DNA of 56,350 nucleotides from Candidatus Palauibacter denitrificans (GTDB lineage: Bacteria; Gemmatimonadota; Gemmatimonadetes; Palauibacterales; Palauibacteraceae), in the NCBI GenBank assembly GCA_009841015.1, contig VXMQ01000194.1:1-56350 (forward strand), given 5' to 3'. Positions 33,541 to 41,481 of the stretch are shown one piece after another (the stretch's first letter is position 1; the number at the start of each line of letters is the position of its first letter). The notes beneath the pieces were generated by a model, which worked only from the letters and a program-made list of their open reading frames with translations, did no database searches and was not told the DNA's origin. The translations under genes and the position numbers were made by a program.

Positions 33541-34940
33541 CAGCGCCCGCTCGTGCTGGGTTGCGCGCTCTCCATCTCCCACACGGGGACGCCGTCCCGC
33601 TTGTAAATGATCCCGTCCTTGACCACGTCGGTCACGTAGCCGAGCACGTTGATGTCGAACAGCGGGTTGCCGTCCACGACGATGATGTCCGCGAGCTTGC
33701 CCGGTTCGATCGTTCCCGTCTCGCGGAGCCCGAGGACCTCCGCTGCGACCTTCGTGGCCGACGAAATCGCCTCGATCTCCGTCATCCCCATGTCCACAAG
33801 CGCCGACACCTCGCGCCACGCCGACTCCGCGTGGAAGTTGAGGGGGGAGCCGGTGTCCGTACCCATCGCCATCAGGGCATCCGCATCGATGAACTGGCGC
33901 GCGGCCCGTTCGCTGTTACGGATCTGGCGCGGCGTCGTGCGGAAGTAGGACTTCCGCCAAAAGTCGTCCTTCGTGTAGGAACTCAGCACCTGCTCCCGGA
34001 TCGGCTCGGGGAAGCTGTTGATGATGTCCGGATCCCAGAGCCTCTCCGGAAACTCGATCGTGGCGGGGTAGACCCAGATCCGGTGCGAAATCGTCTGCAC
34101 GACCGGGATCCCCTCCATCGCGATGTAGTCGACGAGTTCCTGCGAGTAGGCGGGGACGCTGCCGCCCGAGCCGGCGTGCTGAAGCACGTCGCAGCCGCCG
34201 CGGATCGCCCCCCACACGACCTCTTCCTCGTAGACGTGGCAGTGGATGGGGACGCCCGCCGGACCCGCCACCGCCTTGATCGCCCGCATGTCCTCCTCGG
34301 TCGTGCCGATCCACGTCTTGATCACGTCGACGCCAGCGTCGACCAGCATCCGCGTGCGCTCCGCCGCCTCTTCGGGCGTGCGGTGCAGGACGCGGAGTTC
34401 ATCCGGGAGGAAGTTCCACGCGTAGCGCGTGACCCAGGGACCGCTGACGAGGAGGCGCGGACCCGGCACCTCGTTGCGGTTCACGCGGTCGCGGAAGGCG
34501 AGGCTCGACATCGGCGCCGCGAGGTCGACCCCGGCGGTCACGCCGGCGGCGAGCAACTGCCGGGCGGACGTCTCGTACACCAGGTCGTCGTTTCCCTCGA
34601 ACCAGGGGAACCAGTCGGCGTACTCGCCGTGCCCGAGAATCATGATGTGCACATGCGCGTCGACCATCCCGGGCATCATCGTCTTCCCCCGGGTGTCGAT
34701 GACCTCCGCGTCCGGCGGGATCTCGATCTCGGCCGCGGGCCCCACGGCGACGATCCGGTTCCCCTCGATGACGACGGCCGCGTGGTGGATCGGGGGCACC
34801 TCGTACCCGTCCAGCAACTGGCCGCCGACCAGCGCGATCGTCCCTTCCTGGGCGCCGGCGGGCGGGACCCCGAGGAGCGCGGCGAAGGCCGTGAGCGCGA
34901 GAACCCCGGTCAACCGGTCGGAGCGGCGGGCGGAATTCAT
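33540..34940 (-). CDS. Exported amidohydrolase (imidazolonepropionase/prolidase-like)
   Basis: 466 residues with a Sec signal peptide (LALTAFAALLGVPPAGAQ). Metal-dependent hydrolase features: GMVDAHVHIMI (HxH), the carbamylated-Lys region VDVIKTWIG, PIHCHVYEE, QHAGSG and MGTDTGSP, with the closing GTIEPGKLADIIVVDGNPL. This is the class often annotated as Xaa-Pro dipeptidase or imidazolonepropionase-like; the substrate is not determinable. AGGAGGACAGG lies directly before the ATG. First gene of a two-gene operon with the D-aminoacylase-like enzyme. Confidence 0.92.
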   Translation of the reverse strand: MNSARRSDRLTGVLALTAFAALLGVPPAGAQEGTIALVGGQLLDGYEVPPIHHAAVVIEGNRIVAVGPAAEIEIPPDAEVIDTRGKTMMPGMVDAHVHIMILGHGEYADWFPWFEGNDDLVYETSARQLLAAGVTAGVDLAAPMSSLAFRDRVNRNEVPGPRLLVSGPWVTRYAWNFLPDELRVLHRTPEEAAERTRMLVDAGVDVIKTWIGTTEEDMRAIKAVAGPAGVPIHCHVYEEEVVWGAIRGGCDVLQHAGSGGSVPAYSQELVDYIAMEGIPVVQTISHRIWVYPATIEFPERLWDPDIINSFPEPIREQVLSSYTKDDFWRKSYFRTTPRQIRNSERAARQFIDADALMAMGTDTGSPLNFHAESAWREVSALVDMGMTEIEAISSATKVAAEVLGLRETGTIEPGKLADIIVVDGNPLFDINVLGYVTDVVKDGIIYKRDGVPVWEMESAQPSTSGR

Positions 34941-35037
34941 CCTGTCCTCCTCTGCCTGGGCTGCTCTGGAGCGATGCGGCTGCATCAACGTGCGGCGCGA
35001 ATCCGTCGGCGGGCAATGGCGGGTGGGCAGACGTCCG

Positions 35038-35057
35038 GGCGTTCCCGCGGGAACGTC
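35038..35057. terminator. Hairpin after the VapC-type toxin gene
   Basis: The palindrome CGTTCCCGCGGGAACG (35040-35055) with flanking pairs lies 8 nt past the toxin stop. The 20 bases equal those at 14805-14824. Likely terminator or short palindromic repeat. Confidence 0.55.
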
Positions 35058-35064
35058 CGACCGG

Positions 35065-35463
35065 TCACGTCGCGAGCTTGAACAGGCTGCTCCGCGCCGC
35101 CCGATGATCGAACGTGTACGTGGGAGCAAAGCCACGTGCGCGGTTGGAGCGCCCGATGAGGTAGTCGGCGAAATCGGCCGTACCCGACTCATAGTCACGC
35201 AGGGCAAGTCGAACCGTTTCGCTGTCCTCCACGATGAGCTCGGCCGCGCCCAGGAGCTTGGCGACCACCCCTGCAACGGCGGTCTTCTCGTAGCGATAGC
35301 CGCGCCGCAGCACCCAAACCAGTTCGACGAGGACGGGCACGCACACGTAGCCGGGCGTCTCGGCAGTACAATGACCCTCGATCAACCTGGTGGCGGCGGC
35401 CGCGAGTTCCCGGTCATCCCGCGTCATGAAACGCACAAGGATGTTGGTGTCCAGCCCGATCAC
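35065..35463 (-). CDS. vapC: PIN-domain toxin, VapC type
   Basis: 132 residues, the size of VapC ribonucleases, which cut tRNA or rRNA. Acidic residues of the PIN active site are in place: LDTNILVRF (Asp5), VELVWVL (Glu), TADFADYLIG (Asp) and TYTFDHRA (Asp). GTG start overlapping the antitoxin stop by 4 nt (GTGA), the usual toxin-antitoxin coupling. Confidence 0.93.
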   Translation of the reverse strand: MIGLDTNILVRFMTRDDRELAAAATRLIEGHCTAETPGYVCVPVLVELVWVLRRGYRYEKTAVAGVVAKLLGAAELIVEDSETVRLALRDYESGTADFADYLIGRSNRARGFAPTYTFDHRAARSSLFKLAT

Positions 35464-35696
35464 CGCCGAGCGGCCCCTTGAGCGATCGCCTCGTCCATCT
35501 CTTCCTGACTGAGCGGCACGGCAGGTCTCGGGAGCATCCCCGCGAGATCCATGACGGACCCCGTGACAGGCGTCACAAGCAGCCTGCCATCATCCTCCAT
35601 CGAGAATGCGATCCGGTCGCCCGCCTTGAGATCGAGCCGATCCCGGATGGGCTTCGGCAGCGTGACCTGCCCCTTGCTGGTGATCGTCGCTTCCAC
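35460..35696 (-). CDS. vapB: AbrB/MazE-type antitoxin
   Basis: 78 residues from a GTG with GGGGAGG upstream. The N-terminal swapped-hairpin motif TITSKGQVTLPKPIRDRLDLKAGDRIAF is the AbrB-like DNA-binding domain, and the acidic C-terminus (SQEEMDEAIAQGAARR) is the likely toxin-binding helix. The complex should autorepress at the palindrome 23 bp upstream. Confidence 0.93.
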   Translation of the reverse strand: MEATITSKGQVTLPKPIRDRLDLKAGDRIAFSMEDDGRLLVTPVTGSVMDLAGMLPRPAVPLSQEEMDEAIAQGAARR

Positions 35697-35718
35697 CGAG
35701 ATTCCTCCCCTTCCAATT

Positions 35719-35735
35719 CCTTACTTGAAGTAAGG
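35719..35735 (-). promoter_or_regulatory. Palindromic operator of the VapBC pair
   Basis: CCTTACTT-G-AAGTAAGG is a perfect 8+8 bp palindrome with one central base, 23 bp upstream of the antitoxin start. It is AT-rich and placed where toxin-antitoxin complexes bind. A second half-site-like GTAAG follows directly. Confidence 0.75.
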
Positions 35736-35875
35736 TAAGCGCGGCGGTAGTCGGTGTCTACTTTCCGGCCGCGTCTTGCGTGCGCCATGGGCGGTTCGGA
35801 CCTTTCCGGCATACGACGCCAAGTGGTCCCGATCACCGGTTCAGGGGACCTCGGTCATCAGCTGGAGCCCGTACA

Positions 35876-38344
35876 ATGCGACACGATTACAGCCCCCGAA
35901 TCCTTCGATTCTCCCTCTCCTTCGCGTTCCTCCTCGCCGCGGCCACGACGGAGGTCGCCGCGCAGGAGGGTGCGGATGGATACCAGACGCCGGCCGCCGA
36001 ACTCGCCGCGCTCGTCGACGCCCCGACGACCCCGGGAATCAGTCTGAGCCCCGACGAATCGGTGATGCTGCTCACGATGCGGCCCAGCCTGCCGTCGATC
36101 GCGGAGGTGGCGGCGCCGGAACTGCGGATCGCCGGACTGCGCATCAACCCGCGCACGAACGGCCCCAGCCGCTCGCGGCCCTCGAACGGTCTCGCGCTTC
36201 GCACGTTCGACGGTGAAGAGCGCGCCGTGACCGGGCTGCCGGCGAACCCGCGCATCCGCAACACGCGCTGGTCGCCGAACGGGAGCACGGTGGCGTTCAC
36301 GCACGACACCGACTCGGCCGTGCAGCTCTGGATACTCGACGTCGCCTCCGCGGCGGCGCGGCGGCTGTCGGACCTCGATCTCGTGAACGTGGGCTTCGGG
36401 GCCCCGTTCAACTGGTCGCCCGAAGGCGACTTCCTCTACGCCATGGCGGTGCCGCCCGGCCGCGGCCCCGCGCCAGCCGAGCCGATGGTTCCGACGGCGC
36501 CCATGATCGAGGAGACGTCGGGGGAGGCGGCTCCCGCCCGCACGTACCAGGATCTGCTGCAGGACCAGCACGATGAGGCGCTCTACGAGTACTACTCGAC
36601 GGCGCAGCTGGCCCGCGTCGGCCTCGACGGATCGGTGGCCATGGTCGGCGATCCGTCGATCTTCTCGGGCGCCTCGCCATCGCCGGATGGCGAGCACCTG
36701 CTCGTGCAGACGACGCACCGGCCGTACTCGTACCAGGTGCCGGCCTCCCGCTTCCCGCGCACGATCGAGGTGTGGGATGCGCAGGGCAACGTGGTTCACG
36801 AGGTCGCGGAACTCCCGCTCCAGGACGGCGTCCCCACGTCGTTCGGGTCGGTGCCGACGGGCGTGCGGTCGATTTCGTGGCGCGCCGACGCGGACGCGAC
36901 GCTGTACTGGACGGAGGCGCAGGACGGCGGCGACGCCCTCGCCGAAGCGGACATCCGCGACCGGGTGTTCATGCACGCGGCGCCCTTCTCCGGCGAGCCA
37001 CTCGCGATCGCGGATCTCCCGCTCCGCTACGGCGGCGTGATGTGGGCGGAGGAGGGATTCGCCTTCGTGAACGAGAACTGGTTCTCCACCCGCCAGCAGC
37101 GCACCTACCGGATCGACGCCGACGCGCCGGGCGAGATGGAGCTGATCTTCGACCTGCAGACGGAGGACCGCTACAACGACCCGGGCTTCCCGATGTTCAC
37201 GACGAACGCGCGCGGCCAGGGCGTCCTCATGACCGCCGACGGCGGGTCTACCATCTACCTGGCGGGGCAGGGCGCTTCGCCCGAGGGCAACCGTCCCTTC
37301 CTCAGGATGCGAAATCTCGAAACGGGAGAAGAAGAGGAGCTGTTCCGCTCGGAGGCGCCGTACTACGAGGGCGTGGTCACGCTCCTCGATGACGGGCGGC
37401 TGATGACGCGGCGGGAGTCGGTGGACGAGCCCCCGAACTACTTCCTGCGCGACCTCGAGCGGGGGACGATCAGCGCCGTGACGGAATTCCCGCACCCGTA
37501 TCCGCAGTTCGCCGGCGTCCGCAAGGAGGCGATCCAGTACGAGCGCGGGGACGGCATCCCGCTGTCGGCCACGCTCTACCTGCCGGCGGATTACGACCAG
37601 GAGCGCGACGGTCCGCTCCCGACCTTCGTGTGGGCGTATCCCACCGAGTTCAAGAGCGCGGCGGCGGCCGGCCAGCGGCGCGACTCGCCCTACCAGTTCA
37701 CGCGGATCCCCTATGGCGGCGCCGTGCCGTACGTGACCCGCGGCTACGCCGTGCTCGACAACGCGTCGATGCCGGTCATCGGCGAGGGCGACGCGGAGCC
37801 CAACGACACCTTCCGCGAGCAACTGGTGGCGAACGCGCAGGCGGCGGTCGACGAGGGCGTGCGGCGCGGGGTCGTGGATCCGGACCGGGTCGGCGTCGGC
37901 GGACACTCCTACGGCGCCTTCATGACCGGCAACCTGCTCGCGCACTCGGACATCTTCCGGGCCGGTGTGGCGCGCAGCGGCGCGTACAACCGGACGCTGA
38001 CGCCGTTCGGCTTCCAGCGGGAGCAGCGGCTCTTCTGGGAGGATCCGGACCTCTACCTGTACATGTCGCCCTTCATGCACGCGGAAAAGGTGAACGAGCC
38101 CATCCTCATCATCCACGGCGAGGACGACAACAACTCGGGCACCTTCCCCATCCAGTCGCGACGCTTTTACGCGGCGCTCAAGGGGCTGGGCGCGACGGCG
38201 CGGCTCGTCTTCCTGCCGGCCGAGAGCCACGGCTACGCGGCGCGCGAATCGGTCCTGCACGTCCTGTGGGAGACCGACCGCTGGCTCGAGATGCACGTGA
38301 AACCGGCGAAGCCCGTCACGACGACGGACGACGCGGGAAGCTGA
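35876..38344 (+). CDS. Exported S9 family prolyl oligopeptidase-like serine peptidase (S9C/S9D, glutamyl-endopeptidase-like)
   Basis: 822 residues with a signal peptide (LSFAFLLAAATTEVAAQ). An N-terminal propeller (about residues 40-590) precedes a C-terminal alpha/beta hydrolase domain with GGHSYGAFM (Ser678), GEDDNNSG (Asp750 or 751) and ESHGY (His785). The GEDDNNSGTFPIQSRRFY segment resembles the plant chloroplast glutamyl endopeptidase group. It should cut peptides in the periplasm. It is followed by an enoyl-CoA hydratase gene overlapping its stop, a link without obvious metabolic logic. Confidence 0.93.
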   Translation: MRHDYSPRILRFSLSFAFLLAAATTEVAAQEGADGYQTPAAELAALVDAPTTPGISLSPDESVMLLTMRPSLPSIAEVAAPELRIAGLRINPRTNGPSRSRPSNGLALRTFDGEERAVTGLPANPRIRNTRWSPNGSTVAFTHDTDSAVQLWILDVASAAARRLSDLDLVNVGFGAPFNWSPEGDFLYAMAVPPGRGPAPAEPMVPTAPMIEETSGEAAPARTYQDLLQDQHDEALYEYYSTAQLARVGLDGSVAMVGDPSIFSGASPSPDGEHLLVQTTHRPYSYQVPASRFPRTIEVWDAQGNVVHEVAELPLQDGVPTSFGSVPTGVRSISWRADADATLYWTEAQDGGDALAEADIRDRVFMHAAPFSGEPLAIADLPLRYGGVMWAEEGFAFVNENWFSTRQQRTYRIDADAPGEMELIFDLQTEDRYNDPGFPMFTTNARGQGVLMTADGGSTIYLAGQGASPEGNRPFLRMRNLETGEEEELFRSEAPYYEGVVTLLDDGRLMTRRESVDEPPNYFLRDLERGTISAVTEFPHPYPQFAGVRKEAIQYERGDGIPLSATLYLPADYDQERDGPLPTFVWAYPTEFKSAAAAGQRRDSPYQFTRIPYGGAVPYVTRGYAVLDNASMPVIGEGDAEPNDTFREQLVANAQAAVDEGVRRGVVDPDRVGVGGHSYGAFMTGNLLAHSDIFRAGVARSGAYNRTLTPFGFQREQRLFWEDPDLYLYMSPFMHAEKVNEPILIIHGEDDNNSGTFPIQSRRFYAALKGLGATARLVFLPAESHGYAARESVLHVLWETDRWLEMHVKPAKPVTTTDDAGS

Positions 38345-39135
38345 GCCCCGCCGCAGAAGTCCCGCTCCTGGTCGAGGCGGAGGGTCCCGTGCGGATCCTC
38401 CGCCTCAACCGTCCCCGCCGTCTCAACGCCGTCAGCCTCCCGATGTACGAGGCGCTGGAGGCCGAACTCGCGCGCATCGGAGCGGACTTCGAGACGCGCG
38501 TCGTCATTGTGACGGGGACGGGGCGGGGGTTCTGCTCCGGGGCCGACCTCAAGGCGCACCGCGATCACGAGGCCTCCCAGGCAGAGCGCCACGCCTACAT
38601 CGAGACGAGCCAGCGCGTGTTCCGCGCGCTCCAGACGCTGCCGCAGCCCGTGGTCGCGGCCGTGAACGGGCACGCGATCGGGGCGGGCTGCGAACTCGCC
38701 CTCTCGTGCGATTTCGTCATCGTGGCGGAGGAGGCGAAGCTCCGCATGCCGGAGGTCGCGCTGGGAACCTTCATCGGCGGCGGCACGGCCTACACGCTGC
38801 GCCGGCGCGTGGGACATGCGCGCGCGGCCGAACTGATCCTGCTGGGGCGCTACTTCACCCCCGAGGAGGCGGGCGCATGGGGGCTGGCGAACGAGGTGCT
38901 CCCCGCGGAGGAGGTCCTCCCCGCTGCGCTCGATCTCGCCAGCCGGCTGGCCCGAAACGCCCCGATCTCGATGCGCCTCGCCAAGCGGCTCCTCGACCTG
39001 GCGGAATCCGTCGACCCGGACGAGGCGCTGCGCCTGGAGGCCGAGGCGCTCTTCACCTGCATGGCCTCCGAGGACTGGCGCGAGGGTCTGGAAGCCTTCG
39101 CCGAGCAGCGCGCGCCCATCTACCGCGGCCGGTAG
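38341..39135 (+). CDS. Enoyl-CoA hydratase/isomerase family protein
   Basis: 264 residues if begun at CTG 38341, which overlaps the preceding TGA (CTGA). No ATG, GTG or TTG lies ahead of the first domain strand; the first standard codon, GTG 38389, would delete strand EVPLLVEAEGP. The crotonase fold is complete: oxyanion motif GRGFCSGADL, GHAIGAGCELALSCDF with Glu, and RMPEVALGTFIGGG with the second catalytic Glu. It would hydrate trans-2-enoyl-CoA in fatty acid oxidation or a related pathway. No other beta-oxidation genes are near. Confidence 0.9.
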   Translation: MSPAAEVPLLVEAEGPVRILRLNRPRRLNAVSLPMYEALEAELARIGADFETRVVIVTGTGRGFCSGADLKAHRDHEASQAERHAYIETSQRVFRALQTLPQPVVAAVNGHAIGAGCELALSCDFVIVAEEAKLRMPEVALGTFIGGGTAYTLRRRVGHARAAELILLGRYFTPEEAGAWGLANEVLPAEEVLPAALDLASRLARNAPISMRLAKRLLDLAESVDPDEALRLEAEALFTCMASEDWREGLEAFAEQRAPIYRGR

Positions 39136-39144
39136 CGGCTCCGC

Positions 39145-39498
39145 TTACTTGGCGGCTCGCTTTCGGATCGCGCGTTCCCCGGCTCCGATCGCTTCGAAAT
39201 AGCCTTCGAGCCGAGCCAGACGCTCTTTGAGTTCGGCCTCCAGTTTGCCGATGCAGCCTGTGAGCCGTGTCTCCACCTGCGCCACTTCCGTACGCACGGT
39301 GGCGACCTCCCGCTCTACGGATCCGAGGCGTCCCTCTACGGCGCCGAGGCGTCCATCCATGGCGTCGAGGCGTCCCTCCAGCCCAGTCGTCTTTGTCAGG
39401 AGGTGCTTGATGTCGTTCCGCATGCCGCGCTGGCCGGGAACGATGACCGCGGCCAAGGCGATGGCCGCCGCGATGACGGCGATGATCTCCCCGCTCAT
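39145..39498 (-). CDS. Small coiled-coil membrane protein
   Basis: 117 residues from an ATG with GGAGG 7 nt upstream. One N-terminal membrane helix (IIAVIAAAIALAAVIV) is followed by heptad repeats such as LEGRLDAMDGRLGAVEGRL, encoded by a 21-nt repeat, then a second coiled coil ending in a basic tail. I do not assign a function; many bacteria have similar small membrane coiled coils of unknown role. It converges with the enoyl-CoA hydratase gene 9 nt away. Confidence 0.75.
   Translation of the reverse strand: MSGEIIAVIAAAIALAAVIVPGQRGMRNDIKHLLTKTTGLEGRLDAMDGRLGAVEGRLGSVEREVATVRTEVAQVETRLTGCIGKLEAELKERLARLEGYFEAIGAGERAIRKRAAK
39314..39376 (-). repeat. 21-bp coding repeat, three copies
   Basis: Three units of 21 bp, each ending in GAGGCGTCC, encode successive heptads of the coiled-coil protein. 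In-frame length makes copy-number change harmless to the reading frame. Confidence 0.75.
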
Positions 39499-39570
39499 CG
39501 GCGTGCCTCCGTCCGATCCGGCGATGTGCCGCCTTGTCCGGGATGCCGCGTAACATGACAGGGACGTCTC

Positions 39571-39598
39571 ATCATACCTCCGTGATTCCCGACCCAAG
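39571..39598 (-). promoter_or_regulatory. Possible promoter of the coiled-coil membrane protein
   Basis: On the minus strand TATGAT (39571-39576) is preceded by CTTGGG at a 16-nt spacing. The -10 is good and the -35 weak. It lies about 73 nt from the start codon at 39498. Confidence 0.35.
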
Positions 39599-39795
39599 GT
39601 AGGGTCCTCGAGTTCTCCCGCGCGAACGCACGCCGCCCGCGCTACCGAATCACAGGATGGCGGAGCCGATCAACGGAGACTCATCACGTTGGCCGTCGCC
39701 GCTGTCGCGCGCGACCCCGGTGCGATAGCGTTGCCGGGCCGGCGAATGGCGGCGGCATCCGCCGGCGCACACAAAAGGAAAAGGGAGACAGGAAG

Positions 39796-40491
39796 ATGCG
39801 GATAATGGACACGCGTCACGCCCGGTTGTGGGCGGCGGGAGTCGCGTTGGCGGTGGGAGCGGTCGGCTGCGCACCCGGGGGAGATACCGGAGATGCCGGC
39901 GCCTCAGCGGCGGCGGGGGGCGACGAGGCCGCGGCGCAGGAGGCCACCCAGGTGGCGCTCGGCCCCGTGGACGGGCACGACCTGCCGCCGGCGGACCTCG
40001 AGCGTGTGCTCGCCGGCAGCCCCGCGCCCGACTTCACCGCCCTTTCGAGCACGGGCGAGCCGATCACGCTCTCTGATTACCGCGGGGAGAAGGACGTCAT
40101 CCTCTTCTTCTACCGCGGCCACTGGTGACCGTACTGCGCAAAGCAGCTCGGAGAGCTGCGAGACTTCATGACGCCCGAACAGCGCGAACGGACCCAGCTC
40201 CTGGCGATCGCGCCGGACAGCCCCGAGGACATCGGTCTCATGGTCGACCGGGTCCTCGAGGACTACGATTACGCGCTCGACTTCCCGCTCCTGTCCGATG
40301 ACGGCTCCGCGATCACGTATCGCTACGGCCTCCTGAACGAGGACTCCGGGCGCGGGCGCCAGCTCCCGCACCCCACGACCTACGTCATCGACATGGACGG
40401 CACGGTGCGCTGGAGCTTCACGGAGGTGGACTACACCGTCCGCCCGGAGCACGCCGACATCCTCGCCGCGCTCGAAGCCCTGGAGCGCTAG
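39796..40491 (+). CDS. Selenocysteine-containing peroxiredoxin-like lipoprotein (AhpC/TSA family)
   Basis: The frame runs from ATG 39796 to TAG 40491 with a single in-frame TGA at 40126-40128, giving 231 residues. The TGA falls exactly at the peroxidatic position, FFYRGHW-U-PYCAKQL, where family members carry Cys (YRGxWCPYC), so residue 111 is read as selenocysteine, with Cys114 as partner. The downstream part (LLAIAPDSPEDI, FPLLSDDG, HPTTYVIDMDG) is intact thioredoxin fold. VGAVGC is a lipobox, placing it in the envelope, where it would reduce peroxides. AGGAAG precedes the ATG. Decoding genes (selA, selB, selC, selD) are not in this window. Confidence 0.9.
40143..40159 (+). promoter_or_regulatory. 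SECIS-like hairpin directing UGA recoding
   Basis: GCAGCTC-GGA-GAGCTGC is a perfect 7-bp stem with a 3-nt GGA loop, the loop lying 22-24 nt after the UGA. Bacterial SECIS elements are stem-loops immediately downstream of UGA with a small apical loop containing G at such a distance, so position and form fit SelB binding. Confidence 0.8.
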
Positions 40492-40504
40492 CGTTTCCGG
40501 CGGA

Positions 40505-40523
40505 GCGGCTCTGGGGGAGCCGC
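40505..40523. terminator. Bidirectional hairpin between convergent peroxiredoxin and SDR genes
   Basis: GCGGCTC-TGGGG-GAGCCGC, a 7-bp stem with 5-nt loop, lies 13 nt after the peroxiredoxin stop and 7 nt beyond the SDR stop. No T-run follows. Confidence 0.55.
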
Positions 40524-40530
40524 CCGCCGG

Positions 40531-41481
40531 TCAGCGATCCAGCCGGCAGCGGCCCATGCTGCAGGTGAGGCCGGTCAGTTCCTGACTCAACTCCCGGAGG
40601 CGGGCGCGCGCCCCGGCGTCGTAGGCCTGGTCGTTCGCACGGGTCGGACGGAGGCCGCTGAAGTACTGCCCGCTCTCGAACTCATCCGAGTCGACGACCT
40701 GCATCACGGCGTCGGCCCCCTCGGCGATGGTGGAGCGCGGGGTCGCGCCCAGCCGCCGCACCATGCCCGTCGGCATGTAGGTCGCCGGGTGGAGCGAGCC
40801 GACCACGATGCCCGTTCCGGCCAGGTCAGCGGCCAGATCGTGCGTGAACATGATCTGGGCGAGCTTGCTCTGGGCGTAGGCGCGACGCCCGCTGAAGTCC
40901 TTCTCGATCATCACGTCGTCGAAATCGATCGGCGTCTGCGCGCCCGACGACACGTTTACGATGCGCGACGGCGTGCTGTCGAGCAGGCGCGGCATCAGCA
41001 TGTGCGTGAGCAGGAAGGTGGAGAGGTAGTTCACCTGGAAGCGGTACTCGTGCCCATCCTCGGTGACCCACCGCTCGTCCGGCGCCGACCCGAAACCCGC
41101 ATTGTTGATCAGGATGTCCAGGCGGCCGTAATCGGCCAGCAGCGTCTCGGCGAAGGTGCGGACCTCCGCCAGCGACGCGAAATCGGCGCGGTAGAAGCGC
41201 GCGCTCCCGGGTCCGGCCGCGTTGATCGCATCGACCACCTCGGCGCCGCGTTCCTCGTTGCGCCCGTGGACGATGACGTGGTCACCCCGCGCGCCCAGCC
41301 GCAGAGCGAGTTCGCGGCCGAGGCCGGAGGTGGCTCCGGTGACCAGGGTCACATTCTGTCCGGCGGCCGGGACAGGGCCCTCCTGGACCATGGCCTCGGC
41401 GACGGAAGCCGGCCAGACGGACATGACGACGGCGGCGACCGTCGCGGCAGCGCGATTCATGGTGCTCTCTTTCGTTTTCAT
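40531..41481 (-). CDS. Exported short-chain dehydrogenase/reductase
   Basis: 316 residues. The classical SDR motifs are present: TGATSGLG for NAD(P), NNAG, VSSG and the catalytic YAQSK. Unusually it begins with a signal peptide (NRAAATVAAVVMSVWPASVAEA), which would take a cofactor-dependent enzyme to the periplasm. The ATG at 41481 overlaps the upstream stop by 4 nt; a second ATG at 41460 lies at the start of the signal peptide proper. Such proteins resemble retinol dehydrogenase or WW-domain oxidoreductase-like SDRs. The substrate is unknown. Confidence 0.9.
   Translation of the reverse strand: MKTKESTMNRAAATVAAVVMSVWPASVAEAMVQEGPVPAAGQNVTLVTGATSGLGRELALRLGARGDHVIVHGRNEERGAEVVDAINAAGPGSARFYRADFASLAEVRTFAETLLADYGRLDILINNAGFGSAPDERWVTEDGHEYRFQVNYLSTFLLTHMLMPRLLDSTPSRIVNVSSGAQTPIDFDDVMIEKDFSGRRAYAQSKLAQIMFTHDLAADLAGTGIVVGSLHPATYMPTGMVRRLGATPRSTIAEGADAVMQVVDSDEFESGQYFSGLRPTRANDQAYDAGARARLRELSQELTGLTCSMGRCRLDR

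Noticed and set aside
39796..40168. Nonsense mutation or two separate genes in the peroxiredoxin region
   Set aside because: The UGA sits exactly at the conserved catalytic Cys column, the frame resumes without a shift, and a SECIS-like hairpin follows; a random stop would not show all three.
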